From: Pseudoroseomonas cervicalis
Lineage (GTDB): Bacteria; Pseudomonadota; Alphaproteobacteria; Acetobacterales; Acetobacteraceae
NCBI RefSeq assembly: GCF_030818485.1
Contig: NZ_JAUTAJ010000004.1
Coordinates: 682,001 to 746,000, forward strand
Direction of reading: 5' to 3'
DNA length: 64,000 bases
The notes beneath the pieces are model-generated. The model was not told where the DNA came from. It saw nothing but the letters and a program-made list of their open reading frames with translations, and made no database searches. The translations under genes were made by a program, and so were the position numbers. The first letter of the stretch is position 1, and every line of letters starts with the position of its first letter. Shown here piece by piece: positions 33,040 through 42,353 of this stretch.

Positions 33040-33810
33040 TCAGCGCAGCCCGCTGCCGCCGCCCAGCGCCCGCGCCGCCTCGATCGCCAGCGGCGCGAAG
33101 CGCGCGGCGAAACGCTGCGGCGGCCATTCGGAGAGCGAGCCGGCGATATGCACCGCGCCCACCGGCCGCCCCTGCTGGTCGAGGATGGCGGCGCCCACCA
33201 CCACCTCGCCGATCAGCATTTCCTCCTGCACCACGCTGTAGCCTTCGCGCCGCGCCTGCTCGATGCGGGCGATGATGGCGTCCGGGTCGAGCAGCGTCTT
33301 CGGCGTCACCGGGCGGATGTCGGAGCGCGCCATCAGCGCGTTCACCTCCTCCCGCGGCAGGGTGGCCATGCAGGCGCGGCCGCCGGCGGTGCTGAAGCTC
33401 TGCAGCCGCCTTCCCACCAGGGTGGCGAAGAAGGTCTCCCGCTTGCTCTGCCGGCGCAGCGCATAGACGATGGTGGTGCCGTCGAACAGGCTGAGATCGA
33501 CCCGCTCGCCGGTGTTGCGCTGCAGCTCGATGATCACCGGCGTCGCCCGCTCCACCAGCGGGCGGGAGCGCAGGAAGTCGAAGCCGCGGTCGAGGATCTT
33601 GCGCCCGGGCGTGTAGCCGCGGCCATTCGCGCCGCGCTCCAGATAGCCGAGCTTCAGCAGGGTGTGCGCCATGCGCTGGGCCGAGGAGCGGTCGATGCCG
33701 GAGAGATGCGCCAGCTCGTTCAGGCTGAGCTCGCCCGGCTGGCGCGCGAAGGCTTCCAGCAGGGCCAGGCCCTTCTGCAGGGATTGAACGAACAGACGAT
33801 CTTCGGGCAT
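33040..33810 (-). CDS. IclR family transcriptional regulator
   Basis: A 256-residue IclR regulator. The N-terminal winged helix (VQSLQKGLALLEAFARQPGE, then LSGIDRSSAQRMAHTLLKLGYL) is followed by the effector domain with STAGGRACMATLPREEVNAL and GYSVVQEEMLIGEVVVGAAI. It sits between the acylase gene, which it precedes on the same strand, and the divergent N-acyl-D-amino-acid deacylase gene, so it probably controls both. The effector is likely a substrate or product of these hydrolases. The Met at 33810 gives the usual length. Confidence 0.92.
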   Translation of the reverse strand: MPEDRLFVQSLQKGLALLEAFARQPGELSLNELAHLSGIDRSSAQRMAHTLLKLGYLERGANGRGYTPGRKILDRGFDFLRSRPLVERATPVIIELQRNTGERVDLSLFDGTTIVYALRRQSKRETFFATLVGRRLQSFSTAGGRACMATLPREEVNALMARSDIRPVTPKTLLDPDAIIARIEQARREGYSVVQEEMLIGEVVVGAAILDQQGRPVGAVHIAGSLSEWPPQRFAARFAPLAIEAARALGGGSGLR

Positions 33811-33963
33811 TGGACGCGCTCTCCTCGGCGGGCAGCTTTGCGGCGCGCGGCGCGGCGGCGCAAGCCATGCGGGCGCCAAAAAGTGCCGCCGGCGGCTGGA
33901 TCAGCGCCGCGCAACGGCGCATGATCCGCCCCCACCTGCAAGCTGCCCGAAGGAGCCCTGCTG

Positions 33964-35415
33964 ATGGCGCTGCGCTGCGACATGATCATCCGTGACGCCA
34001 CCCTGTTCGACGGCACCGGCGGGCCGCGCCGGGTGGGCGATGTCGGCGTGGTGGGGGACCGCATCGTCGGCGTCGGCGACCTCGGCGGCATGAGCGCGGA
34101 TCGCGAGGTGATCGCCACCGGCAAGGCGCTGGCGCCGGGCTTCATCGACGCCCACACCCATGACGACCGCGCCGTGCTCTGCGGCCCGGCCTGCACGCTG
34201 TGCAAGATCAGCCAGGGCGTCACCACCGTGGTGGTGGGCAATTGCGGCATCAGCCTGGCGCCGATGCGCCACACCGACAAGCGCCCGCCGGCGCCGCTCG
34301 ACCTGCTGGGCGACGAGCAATGGTGGACCTTCGACAGCTTCGGCGACTACGCCCACGCCCTGAAGACCAAGGGCAGCGAGGTCAACACCTACGCCCTGAT
34401 CGGCCACCAGACGCTGCGGGTCGAGGCGATGGGCGGCGATGTCTACCGGCCCGCCCGGGATGCCGAGATCCTGCGCATGCAGACCCGGCTGAAGCAGGCG
34501 CTGTCGGAGGGCGGCTCCGGCTTTTCCACCGGCCTCTACTACGCCCCCAACGCCCAGGCCTCGGCCGAGGAGGTGGTCGCGGTGGGCGAGGCGATGCGCC
34601 ATATGGGCGGGCTCTATGTCACCCATATGCGCGACGAGGCGGATTTCATCTGCGCCTCGATCGAGGAGACGCTGAAGATCGCCCGCCGCATCGGCGTGCC
34701 GGCGCATATCAGCCACCACAAATGCTCGATGCCGGAGAATTACGGCCGCTCGGTGCAGACCCTGGCGCTGATCCAGGCCGCCGCCTCGATGCAGGAGGTG
34801 GCCTTCGACGTCTACCCCTATCCGGCCGGCTCCACCGTGCTGATGCCCGACCGGGTGCGCGACGACCTGCGCACCATCATCACCTGGTCGGTGCCCTATC
34901 CGGAGATGGCGGGCCGCGACCTGTCCGAGATCGCGCGCGGCTGGAACACCGATCTGCGCGCCGCGGCCGAGCGGCTGACGCCGGCCGGCGCCGTCACCTT
35001 CCAAATGGATGAGGAGGATGTGCGCCGCATCATGCGCCACCCGCTCTCCATGATCGGCTCGGACGGGCTGCCGCATGACGAGAAGCCGCATCCGCGCCTC
35101 TGGGGCACCTTCCCGCGCGTGCTCGGCTTCTACACCCGGCAGCTCGGCCTGTTCGACATGGAGACGGCGATCCACAAGATGACCGGCCGCGCCGCCCAGG
35201 TCTTCGGCATGCTCGACCGCGGCGTGCTGCGCGAGGGCGCCTATGCCGATCTCGTCCTGTTCGACCCGAACACGGTGATGGACAACGCCACCTTCGAGAA
35301 CCCGGTGCAGATGAGCGTCGGCATCGAGCAGGTCTGGGCCAATGGCGTGCTGACCTTCGCCGGCGGCAAGGAGACCGGGGAGAAGCCCGGGCGCCTCGTC
35401 ACCCGCAACCGCTGA
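33964..35415 (+). CDS. N-acyl-D-amino-acid deacylase / amidohydrolase
   Basis: A 483-residue metal-dependent amidohydrolase of the D-aminoacylase family, which hydrolyses N-acyl-D-amino acids. Motifs: APGFIDAHTHDDRAVL near 59-74 (HxH metal ligands with DD), VVVGNCGISLAP, FSTGLYYAPNAQAS, YVTHMRDEAD, HISHHKCSMPENYG and GSDGLPHDEKPHPRLWGTFPRVL. A strong GAAGGAG lies 10 bp before the Met. It is transcribed away from iclR. Together with dadA farther left it could feed acylated D-amino acids into central metabolism. Confidence 0.92.
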   Translation: MALRCDMIIRDATLFDGTGGPRRVGDVGVVGDRIVGVGDLGGMSADREVIATGKALAPGFIDAHTHDDRAVLCGPACTLCKISQGVTTVVVGNCGISLAPMRHTDKRPPAPLDLLGDEQWWTFDSFGDYAHALKTKGSEVNTYALIGHQTLRVEAMGGDVYRPARDAEILRMQTRLKQALSEGGSGFSTGLYYAPNAQASAEEVVAVGEAMRHMGGLYVTHMRDEADFICASIEETLKIARRIGVPAHISHHKCSMPENYGRSVQTLALIQAAASMQEVAFDVYPYPAGSTVLMPDRVRDDLRTIITWSVPYPEMAGRDLSEIARGWNTDLRAAAERLTPAGAVTFQMDEEDVRRIMRHPLSMIGSDGLPHDEKPHPRLWGTFPRVLGFYTRQLGLFDMETAIHKMTGRAAQVFGMLDRGVLREGAYADLVLFDPNTVMDNATFENPVQMSVGIEQVWANGVLTFAGGKETGEKPGRLVTRNR

Positions 35416-35440
35416 GCCGGCGCCGGGGGCGCGGGCCGCT

Positions 35441-36946
35441 TCAGGCGGCCAGCGCCACCTGGTTGCGGCCGGCCTGCTTGGCCCGGTACAGCGCGGCATC
35501 GGCGGCGCGCAGCAGCAGGGTGGGGTCGCCCTGCTCGGGCGGCACCAGCGACGCGGCGCCCAGGCTGATGGTGACCCGGCCGCTCGGCGCCACCGGATGC
35601 GGCAGCGCCAGCCGCCGCAGCGTGTCCTGGATGCGCTCGGCCAGGTGCCGCGCCTCCTCCAGCCCGCCGGGCAGCAGGATGGCGAATTCCTCGCCGCCAT
35701 AGCGGGCGGCGAGGTCGGTCTCGGCGCGGATGCAGGCGCGGATGCAGCCGGCCAGGCTGCGCAGCACCGCATCCCCCGCCAGATGCCCCTGGCTGTCGTT
35801 GAACGCCTTGAAATGGTCGATGTCGAGCATGACCAGGGCCAGCGGCTGGCGCAGCCGCTGCAGCCGGTCCCATTCCAGCCGCAGCAGCCGGTCCAGCGCC
35901 CGCCGGTTGCCGAGCCCGGTCAGCCCGTCCGTCTCCGACAATTCGCGGTAGCGCGCGCCCTCGGCCAGGGCGGCATCCTCGGCCAGGCGGCGGCGGCGCA
36001 GCTCGCTCTGCAGCCGCAGCCCCAGCAGCAGGGTCGCGGCGCAGAGCAGCACCACCGTGGCCGAGGTCCAGATGGCATGGCTGCGCCAGGCCTCCAGCAC
36101 CGGGCCGGTGGCGAGGGCCACATTCAGCACCAGCGGGTGCCGGCCCAGCCGCGTGTAGTTGTAGAGGCGCTGCACCCCGTCCAGCGCGGCCACGCCGACG
36201 AACTGCCCGCCCGTGTCGGACAGCATGCGCCGCACCGCCGGGGATTGCGACAGGTCCATGCCGGGGCGGCCATTGCCGGCGGGCTCGCGGTAGAGCAGCA
36301 CGCCCTCGGTGTTGAACAGGTTGATGGTGCTGTGCGGGCCGATCTGCATGCCGCGCGTCAGCTGCTGCAGGTAGGAGAGCTGCAGCGTGCCCAGCACCAC
36401 CCCGGCGAAGCGGCCCTCGCCATCGCTGAGCGGCCGGCTGAGCGCCAGGAAATAGCCGTCGCGCGGGCCGTCCTGCAGCGGCGGGCTGACCAGCAGGCCG
36501 AGCCCCGGCTCCAGCCGGTGGCGCAGGAAGATGCTGCGCGCCGACAGGTCCAGATGCAGCGCCGCGGCCGGGTCGGAGCTGGCCACCACCTGGCCGCTGG
36601 CATCCAGCAGCGCCATGCTGCCCAGATGCCGCGTCGCCTCGGCGGGGGCGAAGAGCAGCGGCGTGTCGACCAGCTCCTCCTCGCGCAGCCAGGCGGCGTT
36701 GCGCGCCACCGCCGCCAGGGCGCGGTCATAGATGTCGATCTGCCGCTGCATGTCCTGGCCGAGCGCCAGCAGCAGGTTCTGCGCGTTGCGCTCGGCGCGG
36801 TCCCAGGCGTCGCTGCGCAGTTCCCAGAGCTGCAGCAGGGTCAGGGCGGCGAAGCAGAGCGGCAGCAGCAGGCCGAGCCACAGCGCCGCGCGCCGCTCCC
36901 GCCGCAGCTTGCGCCGCTCCGGCCGGGCGGGGCTGGTGGTGCTCAT
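35441..36946 (-). CDS. Membrane-bound diguanylate cyclase with periplasmic sensor
   Basis: A 501-residue protein. Two membrane spans (about 21-42 and 291-312) frame a ~250-residue periplasmic dCache-type sensor. The cytoplasmic GGDEF domain has DGLTGLGNRRALDRL, the metal-binding DIDHFKAFND near 375-384 and an intact GGEEF at 417-421, so c-di-GMP synthesis from two GTP is expected. The allosteric I-site is degenerate: Ala408 stands where the RxxD Arg should be. The gene converges on the deacylase gene and diverges from the LysE gene. The sensed signal is unknown. Confidence 0.92.
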   Translation of the reverse strand: MSTTSPARPERRKLRRERRAALWLGLLLPLCFAALTLLQLWELRSDAWDRAERNAQNLLLALGQDMQRQIDIYDRALAAVARNAAWLREEELVDTPLLFAPAEATRHLGSMALLDASGQVVASSDPAAALHLDLSARSIFLRHRLEPGLGLLVSPPLQDGPRDGYFLALSRPLSDGEGRFAGVVLGTLQLSYLQQLTRGMQIGPHSTINLFNTEGVLLYREPAGNGRPGMDLSQSPAVRRMLSDTGGQFVGVAALDGVQRLYNYTRLGRHPLVLNVALATGPVLEAWRSHAIWTSATVVLLCAATLLLGLRLQSELRRRRLAEDAALAEGARYRELSETDGLTGLGNRRALDRLLRLEWDRLQRLRQPLALVMLDIDHFKAFNDSQGHLAGDAVLRSLAGCIRACIRAETDLAARYGGEEFAILLPGGLEEARHLAERIQDTLRRLALPHPVAPSGRVTISLGAASLVPPEQGDPTLLLRAADAALYRAKQAGRNQVALAA

Positions 36947-37143
36947 GCCGCGCCCCGGCCGGTGGCGCCGCCACGCCGCGCGCACGGCGCCGCGCGCGGG
37001 GCGGGCGGGGCGGGGCGGCGGGCGCGGGCATGCATGCGCGGGAATCCCGGGCTAGTGGTGACCCCCGCAGGTATAGGCCCAGTCGCGCGCCAATGCATCG
37101 GCCGTGCTGCGGGGGCAAAAGCGGGCCGCGCCGCGGCCGAAAT

Positions 37144-37183
37144 GGTCAGTGACATTGACCTAAATAGCGCGAGCTGCTCTGTT
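37144..37183 (+). promoter_or_regulatory. Candidate promoter/operator for lysE-type gene
   Basis: An inverted repeat GGTCA-N7-TGACC (37144-37160) overlaps a -35-like TTGACC; a -10-like TCTGTT follows after 17 bp (37178-37183). The -10 lies only 7 bp before the start codon, which lacks a ribosome site, so a leaderless mRNA is possible. Confidence 0.35.
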
Positions 37184-37189
37184 GCCGCC

Positions 37190-37777
37190 ATGGATATGCT
37201 GCCCGCCCTGCTGGGATTCGCCATCGCCGCCTCGGTCACGCCGGGGCCGAACACGCTGATGATCGCCGCGATCGGCGCCCAGGGCGGCTGGGCCCGGGCG
37301 CTGCCGGCCATGCTCGGGGTCTCGGTGGGCTTCGCCCTGCTGCTGGCGCTGGCCGCGCTGGGCCTGGCCGCGCCGCTGGCGGCGCTGCCCTGGCTGCAGG
37401 GGGCGCTGCGCTGGCTGGGCGGGGCCTGGCTGCTCTGGCTGGCCTGGCGCATCGGCACCGCGCCGCCGCCCGACCCCGCCGCCGCGCCGCGCCGCCTGCC
37501 GGGCTTCTGGGCGGCGGCGGCGCTGCAATGGGTCAACCCCAAGGCCTGGCTGGTGGCGCTGGCGGCGCTGGCCAGCTTCGCCCGGCCCGGCGCGCCGCTG
37601 CAGGGCGGGCTGGCGGTGGTGCTGGTCTTCGGCCTGGTCTCCTTCCCCTGCCTGGCGGTCTGGGCGGCGCTGGGCGCCGGGGCGGGGCGCCGGCTGGCGA
37701 CACCGCGCGCCTGGCGCCTGGCCAATGCCGCGCTGGGCCTGCTGATGGCGGCCAGCCTGCTGCCGCTGCTGCTGTGA
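37190..37777 (+). CDS. LysE/RhtB family amino-acid exporter
   Basis: A 195-residue inner-membrane protein with about six spans. The signature SVTPGPNTLMIAAIGAQGG near 15-33 and LQWVNPKAWLVALAAL near 117-132 place it in the LysE/RhtB family, which exports amino acids such as lysine, homoserine or cysteine. The substrate cannot be deduced. Two Met codons (37190, 37196) are possible. It is followed by a long perfect hairpin before phoD, and its upstream gap holds an inverted repeat. Confidence 0.9.
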   Translation: MDMLPALLGFAIAASVTPGPNTLMIAAIGAQGGWARALPAMLGVSVGFALLLALAALGLAAPLAALPWLQGALRWLGGAWLLWLAWRIGTAPPPDPAAAPRRLPGFWAAAALQWVNPKAWLVALAALASFARPGAPLQGGLAVVLVFGLVSFPCLAVWAALGAGAGRRLATPRAWRLANAALGLLMAASLLPLLL

Positions 37778-37784
37778 TCCCCGG

Positions 37785-37820
37785 CGGCTGAAGCCCGCGG
37801 CCTGACGCGGGCTTCAGCCG
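37785..37820 (+). terminator. Long perfect hairpin after lysE-type gene
   Basis: A perfect 15-bp stem CGGCTGAAGCCCGCG with a 6-nt loop starts 8 bp past the exporter stop. There is no U-run, but the stem is long enough to slow or stop transcription before phoD. Confidence 0.6.
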
Positions 37821-37883
37821 GCCGACACGCTGCTGTCATGCGGGCATGCTAGACCCGGGCGCGGACCTGCCAGGAGGAGCCCG

Positions 37884-39479
37884 ATGGACAGCACCGCCCG
37901 CCACATCCTGGCGCTGTCCCGCCGCGGCGCGCTGCGCGGCGGGCTTGGCCTGGCGGCGCTGGCGGCGCTGCAGCCCTCCGCCGCGCGGCAGGCCTGGGCG
38001 CAGCCGCGCTTCGACGCCGATCCCTTCGCGCTTGGCATTGCCTCCGGCGATCCCTGGCCGGATGGGGTGGTGCTGTGGACCCGGCTGGCGCCGGAGCCGC
38101 TGGCGCCGGGCGGCGGCATGCCGAAGCGCGCCGTGCCGGTGCGCTGGGCGGTGGCCGAGGATGCGGCGATGCGCCGCGTGGTGCAGCAGGGCGAGGCGCT
38201 GGCGCGGCCGGAGCTGGGCCATGCCGTGCATGTCGAGCTGTCCGGCCTGCGCCCGGGCCGCCCCTACTGGTACCGTTTCCAGGCCGGCGAGGCGCTGTCG
38301 CGCATCGGCCGCACCCGCACCGCGCCGGCCGCCGATGCCGCGCCGGCGGCGCTGCGCTTCGTCAATGCCGGCTGCCAGAATTACGAGCAGGGCCATTTCA
38401 CCGCCTGGCGCCATGTGGCGGAGGAGGAGGCGCTCGACTTCGTCTTCCACTATGGCGACTACATCTATGAGGGCGGCGCGCGCGGCGGCCAGCCGCGCCG
38501 GCACAACGGCGCCGAGACCTACAGCCTGGACGAGTACCGGGCGCGCTACGCCCTCTACAAGCTGGACCCCGACCTGGCGGCGGCGCAGGCGGCGCATCCC
38601 TTCCTGCATTCCTTCGACGATCATGAGGTCGACAACAACTGGGCCGGGGAGTTCTCCGAGGAGGATGGCAGCCGCCCCGATCGCCCTGGCGTGCCGCCGG
38701 AGATCTTCGCCCTGCGCAAGCAGGCCGCCTTCCAGGCCTGGTACGAGCATATGCCGCTGCGCCGGGCCCAGCTGCCGCGCGGCCCGGCGATCCAGGCCTG
38801 GCGGGGCTTGCGCTTCGGCGGGCTGCTGGAGGTGGCGGTGCTCGACACCCGTAGCGGCCGCACCGACCAGCCCTGCGGCGACACCACCGCCGCCCCCTGC
38901 GAGGGCTGGGCCGACCCCGCCGCCCGCATGATGGACCCGGCGCAGGAGGCCTGGCTGCTCGACCGGCTGCGCCCGGGCCGCGCCCGCTGGCAGCTGCTGG
39001 CGCATCAGGTGCCGATCCTGCGGCGCGATTTCGGCGGCCCCGGCGCGCCGCGCTGGGCGATGGACAAATGGGATGGCTACCCGGCGGCGCGGGAGCGGCT
39101 GCTGGCCCATGTCGAGGCGGTGCGGCTGCCCGGCCTGCTCGCCGTCTCGGGCGATGTGCACGCCGCCTGGGCCGGCACGCTGCATCGCGACGCGGCGGGG
39201 CCGGAGGGGCCGGCCCTGGGCTGCGAATTCACCGCCACCTCGATCAGCTCGGGCGGCGACGGGTCGGAGCAGCTGTCCTCCACGCCCCGGGTGATGGCGC
39301 AGAACCCGCATCTGGCCTTCTTCAACAACCGCCGCGGCTACACGCTGCACGAGTTGGGGCCCGACCGCATGACCGCCCGCTTCCGCGCCCTGGCCGAGGT
39401 GACGCGCCCCGGCGCGGCGCGGGAGGATCGCGGCGCGCTGGTGGTGGAGCATGGCGCCAGCCGGCTGCTGCCCGGCTGA
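37884..39479 (+). CDS. phoD: Alkaline phosphatase D family phosphodiesterase
   Basis: A 531-residue PhoD-type enzyme. A twin-arginine signal is present (LSRRGALRGGLGLAAL at 11-26), so it is exported folded with its metals. Catalytic-core motifs are FVNAGCQNYEQGHFTAW, FVFHYGDYIYEGG, SFDDHEVDNNW and AVSGDVHAAWAG, which supply the Fe/Ca ligands. PhoD hydrolyses phosphomonoesters and diesters, including teichoic-acid-like or phospholipid substrates, to gain phosphate. AGGAGGAG precedes the Met. No Pho-box could be identified with confidence upstream. Confidence 0.94.
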   Translation: MDSTARHILALSRRGALRGGLGLAALAALQPSAARQAWAQPRFDADPFALGIASGDPWPDGVVLWTRLAPEPLAPGGGMPKRAVPVRWAVAEDAAMRRVVQQGEALARPELGHAVHVELSGLRPGRPYWYRFQAGEALSRIGRTRTAPAADAAPAALRFVNAGCQNYEQGHFTAWRHVAEEEALDFVFHYGDYIYEGGARGGQPRRHNGAETYSLDEYRARYALYKLDPDLAAAQAAHPFLHSFDDHEVDNNWAGEFSEEDGSRPDRPGVPPEIFALRKQAAFQAWYEHMPLRRAQLPRGPAIQAWRGLRFGGLLEVAVLDTRSGRTDQPCGDTTAAPCEGWADPAARMMDPAQEAWLLDRLRPGRARWQLLAHQVPILRRDFGGPGAPRWAMDKWDGYPAARERLLAHVEAVRLPGLLAVSGDVHAAWAGTLHRDAAGPEGPALGCEFTATSISSGGDGSEQLSSTPRVMAQNPHLAFFNNRRGYTLHELGPDRMTARFRALAEVTRPGAAREDRGALVVEHGASRLLPG

Positions 39480-39648
39480 GCAGCCCGGCCTTGGCCGTAT
39501 GGAACGCCGCCCTCCCGCCGCAACCCGGCCAGGGTCGGGATGGGCGCAGGGCTTCCCTGCGGCGGGCGGGCGGATCGGCGGTAGCCCTGCACCCTGACCT
39601 CGGTCTATCCTGACCGGCCAAGAATGACTTTTGAGGACGCTGAGTGTC

Positions 39649-41028
39649 ATGACGGTGCGCGGGTGGCAGCCCGGAAGCTGGCGCGAAATGCCGATCCGGC
39701 AGGTGCCGGATTATCCGGACCAGGCCAGGTTGAACGCTATGGAATCCCGGCTCGCGAGCTTTCCCCCGCTGGTTTTTGCAGGTGAGGCCCGCAGGCTGCA
39801 GCAGTCCCTGGCCCAGGCCGGGCAGGGGCGGGCCTTCGTGCTGCAGGGCGGCGATTGCGCCGAGAGCTTCGCCGATTTCCAGGCGAACCCGATCCGCGAC
39901 ACCTTCCGGGTGCTGCTGCAGATGGCGGTGGTGCTGACCTTCGGCGGCTCGCTGCCGGTGGTGAAGCTCGGCCGCATGGCCGGGCAGTTCGCCAAGCCGC
40001 GCTCCTCGGACACCGAGACGCAGGATGGCGTCACGCTGCCCTCCTATCGCGGCGACATCATCAACGGCCCCGAATTCACCCCCGAGGCCCGGGTGCCCGA
40101 TCCGGCGCGGATGGAATTCGCCTATATGCAGTCGGCCGGCACGCTGAACCTGCTGCGCGCCTTCGCCACCGGCGGCTATGCCGATCTGCACGAGGTGCAT
40201 CGCTGGAATCTGGGCTTCGTCGCCCGCTCGCCGCTGGTCGACCGCTATCGCGACCTGGCCGCGCGCATCGACGAGACGCTGCGCTTCATGGCCGCCTGCG
40301 GCATGTCGAACGCCCCCCAGGTGCGCGAGACCGAGTTCTACACCAGCCATGAGGCACTGCTGCTTCCCTATGAGGAGGCGCTGACCCGCGTCGATAGCAC
40401 CACCGGCGACTGGTATGCCTGCTCGGCCCATTTCCTGTGGATCGGTGACCGCACCCGCCAGCCGGAGGGCGCGCATGTCGAGTTCCTGCGCGGGGTGAAG
40501 AACCCGCTCGGCCTCAAGGTCGGCCCGACCACCGATCCCGACGAGCTGGTGAAGCTCACAGAGATCCTGAACCCGGAGAACATCCCGGGCCGGCTGACCC
40601 TGATCAGCCGCATGGGGGCCTCCAAGGTGGCCGACAAGCTGCCGCCGCTGCTGCGCGCCGTGAAGCGCGCAGGCCGCGAGGTGGTGTGGATCTGCGACCC
40701 GATGCACGGCAACACCCACACCGCCGGCAGCTACAAGACCCGCTCCTTCGACGCCATCCTGTCCGAGCTGCGCGGCTTCTTCGACACGCACCAGGCGGAG
40801 GGCACCTGGGCCGGCGGCGTGCATGTCGAGATGACGGGCAGCGACGTCACCGAATGCATCGGCGGCGCGCACAAGCTGTCGGAGGCCGATCTCTCCGCCA
40901 ACTACGCCACCTTCTGCGACCCCCGGCTGAATGCCGAGCAGGCGCTGGAGCTGGCCTTCCTGGTCGCCGAGGAGCTGAAGGCGCGGCGGCCCGAGGGGGC
41001 GGTGCTGCCGCTGATCGCCGCGCAATGA
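39649..41028 (+). CDS. Class II 3-deoxy-D-arabino-heptulosonate 7-phosphate synthase
   Basis: A 459-residue class II (plant/AroH_II-like) DAHP synthase, the first step of the shikimate pathway (PEP plus erythrose 4-phosphate). Motifs: [17 protein letters not shown] near 67-83, KPRSSDTE, the substrate-binding [23 protein letters not shown] and [14 protein letters not shown]. The ATG at 39649 is preferred to an in-frame TTG six codons upstream because it starts [11 protein letters not shown], typical of the family. Its stop overlaps the start of the nicotinate phosphoribosyltransferase gene (ATGA), so the two are translationally coupled. Confidence 0.95.
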   Translation: MTVRGWQPGSWREMPIRQVPDYPDQARLNAMESRLASFPPLVFAGEARRLQQSLAQAGQGRAFVLQGGDCAESFADFQANPIRDTFRVLLQMAVVLTFGGSLPVVKLGRMAGQFAKPRSSDTETQDGVTLPSYRGDIINGPEFTPEARVPDPARMEFAYMQSAGTLNLLRAFATGGYADLHEVHRWNLGFVARSPLVDRYRDLAARIDETLRFMAACGMSNAPQVRETEFYTSHEALLLPYEEALTRVDSTTGDWYACSAHFLWIGDRTRQPEGAHVEFLRGVKNPLGLKVGPTTDPDELVKLTEILNPENIPGRLTLISRMGASKVADKLPPLLRAVKRAGREVVWICDPMHGNTHTAGSYKTRSFDAILSELRGFFDTHQAEGTWAGGVHVEMTGSDVTECIGGAHKLSEADLSANYATFCDPRLNAEQALELAFLVAEELKARRPEGAVLPLIAAQ

Positions 41029-42230
41029 CCGACGGGCTGCCGCCGCCGGGCGGCCCCTCCCGCGGGCCGGCCCATGGCCCGTCGGGCGGTCCGGTGGGCG
41101 ATGAGGCCATCGCCCGCCAGACCGACGCCTATTTCAACCGCACCAAGGCCATCGTGCAGCGCTTCGGCGATGCCGCGGTGACCTATGCGGTGTTCCTCCG
41201 CCGCCCCGTGGTCAGCGCGCCGCGGCTGATGATCGACTGGCTGGAGCGCGTCGCCGCCGAGCGCGGCACACGCTTCGAGATCGAGCTGATGCACAAGGAA
41301 GGCGAATGGGTGGGCGCGGGCGATCCGCTGATCTACCTGACCGGCTCCTTCACCCATCTCTCCGATCTCGAGACCATCTATCTGCAGAAGCTGGGCCCGG
41401 CCTGCGTCGCCGCGCACAATGCCTACCAGATGTGCCTGGAACTGCCCCAGGCGGCCTTCCTGGCCATGGAGGCGCGGCACTGCGCCGGCGCCGAGATGCA
41501 GGAGATGATGGCTTATGCCGCCGCCGTCGGCAGCGCCGCCGCCCAGCGCGAGGGCGCGCGCGGCTTCATCGGCAATGCCAACGACCTGACGGCGCATTGG
41601 TTCGGCAATGCGCGCGGCTATGGCACCATGCCGCACGCCCTGATCGGCTATGCCCGCAGCACCGTGCGCGCCGCCGAGATGTTCCACGATGCCTTCCCGG
41701 ACGAGCCGCTGACCGTGCTGGTCGATTATTTCGGCCGCGAGGTGACGGACACGCTGGCGCTGTGCCAGCGCTTCCCGGAGTTGGCGGGCGAGGGGCGGCT
41801 TTCCGTCCGCCTCGACACCCATGGCGGCCGCTTCCTGGAGGGGCTGGACCCGGCGGAATCCTATGCGGTGCTCGAGCGCCAGGCGCCCGGCGCCATCCGC
41901 CGCTACCGCTCCGACACCGAGCTGCGCCACCTGGTGGGCACCGGCGTCTCCGCCGCCGCCATCTGGCGCATGCGCGAGGCGCTGGACCAGGCCGGCTTCC
42001 CCAAGGTGCGCATCGTGGCGTCCTCGGGCTTCGGGGTGACCAAGTGCCGGGTGATGAACGAGGCGCGCGCGCCGGTCGATGTCGTCGGCACCGGCAGCTT
42101 CATCCCCAACACCTGGAGCGAGACCTACGCCACCGCCGATATCGTCTCCTATGACGGTGTGGCGCGGGTGAAGCTGGGGCGCGAGTTCCTGCTGCACAAG
42201 AATGGTGCGCGGAAGAAGAACAGCAATTAA
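41025..42230 (+). CDS. pncB: Nicotinate phosphoribosyltransferase
   Basis: A 401-residue type II phosphoribosyltransferase fold enzyme that makes nicotinate mononucleotide from nicotinate and PRPP in NAD salvage. Visible blocks are [18 protein letters not shown] near 32-49, [32 protein letters not shown] and [19 protein letters not shown] near 325-343. The N-terminal 25 residues are Gly/Pro-rich and probably disordered. It overlaps the DAHP synthase stop by 4 bp, an unusual pairing of aromatic and NAD pathways. It ends directly at the second copy of the triple-hairpin repeat. Confidence 0.9.
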   Translation: MTDGLPPPGGPSRGPAHGPSGGPVGDEAIARQTDAYFNRTKAIVQRFGDAAVTYAVFLRRPVVSAPRLMIDWLERVAAERGTRFEIELMHKEGEWVGAGDPLIYLTGSFTHLSDLETIYLQKLGPACVAAHNAYQMCLELPQAAFLAMEARHCAGAEMQEMMAYAAAVGSAAAQREGARGFIGNANDLTAHWFGNARGYGTMPHALIGYARSTVRAAEMFHDAFPDEPLTVLVDYFGREVTDTLALCQRFPELAGEGRLSVRLDTHGGRFLEGLDPAESYAVLERQAPGAIRRYRSDTELRHLVGTGVSAAAIWRMREALDQAGFPKVRIVASSGFGVTKCRVMNEARAPVDVVGTGSFIPNTWSETYATADIVSYDGVARVKLGREFLLHKNGARKKNSN

Positions 42231-42349
42231 GGGTTCTTTTTTGTAAAAAAGAACCAAAAAATTTTTGTCAGTTGGCGTCCCGCTTATGGCCATAGGCGGG
42301 ACGCCAAACTGATAAAGTCTTTTTGCTTCTTTTTCTTCAGAAAAAGAAG
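42231..42349. repeat. Triple-hairpin intergenic repeat, copy 2
   Basis: Same architecture as the element at 16650-16766: GGTTCTTTTTT with complement (42232-42255), the GGCGTCCCGC stem (about 42269-42312) and CTTCTTTTTC / GAAAAAGAAG. The first stem is one pair longer than in copy 1 and both sides changed together; the central loop differs (TTATGGCCATAG instead of GAATGGCCTGAG). It lies between convergent pncB and prephenate dehydrogenase genes, directly at the pncB stop. Confidence 0.9.
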
Positions 42350-42353
42350 ATTC

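Noticed and set aside
39631..39648. TTG start for DAHP synthase
   Set aside because: The ATG at 39649 begins the conserved N-terminus; the TTG adds six residues without family support.
39480..39648. Possible aromatic leader peptide before DAHP synthase
   Set aside because: No short frame with clustered Phe, Tyr or Trp codons followed by a terminator was found in this gap.
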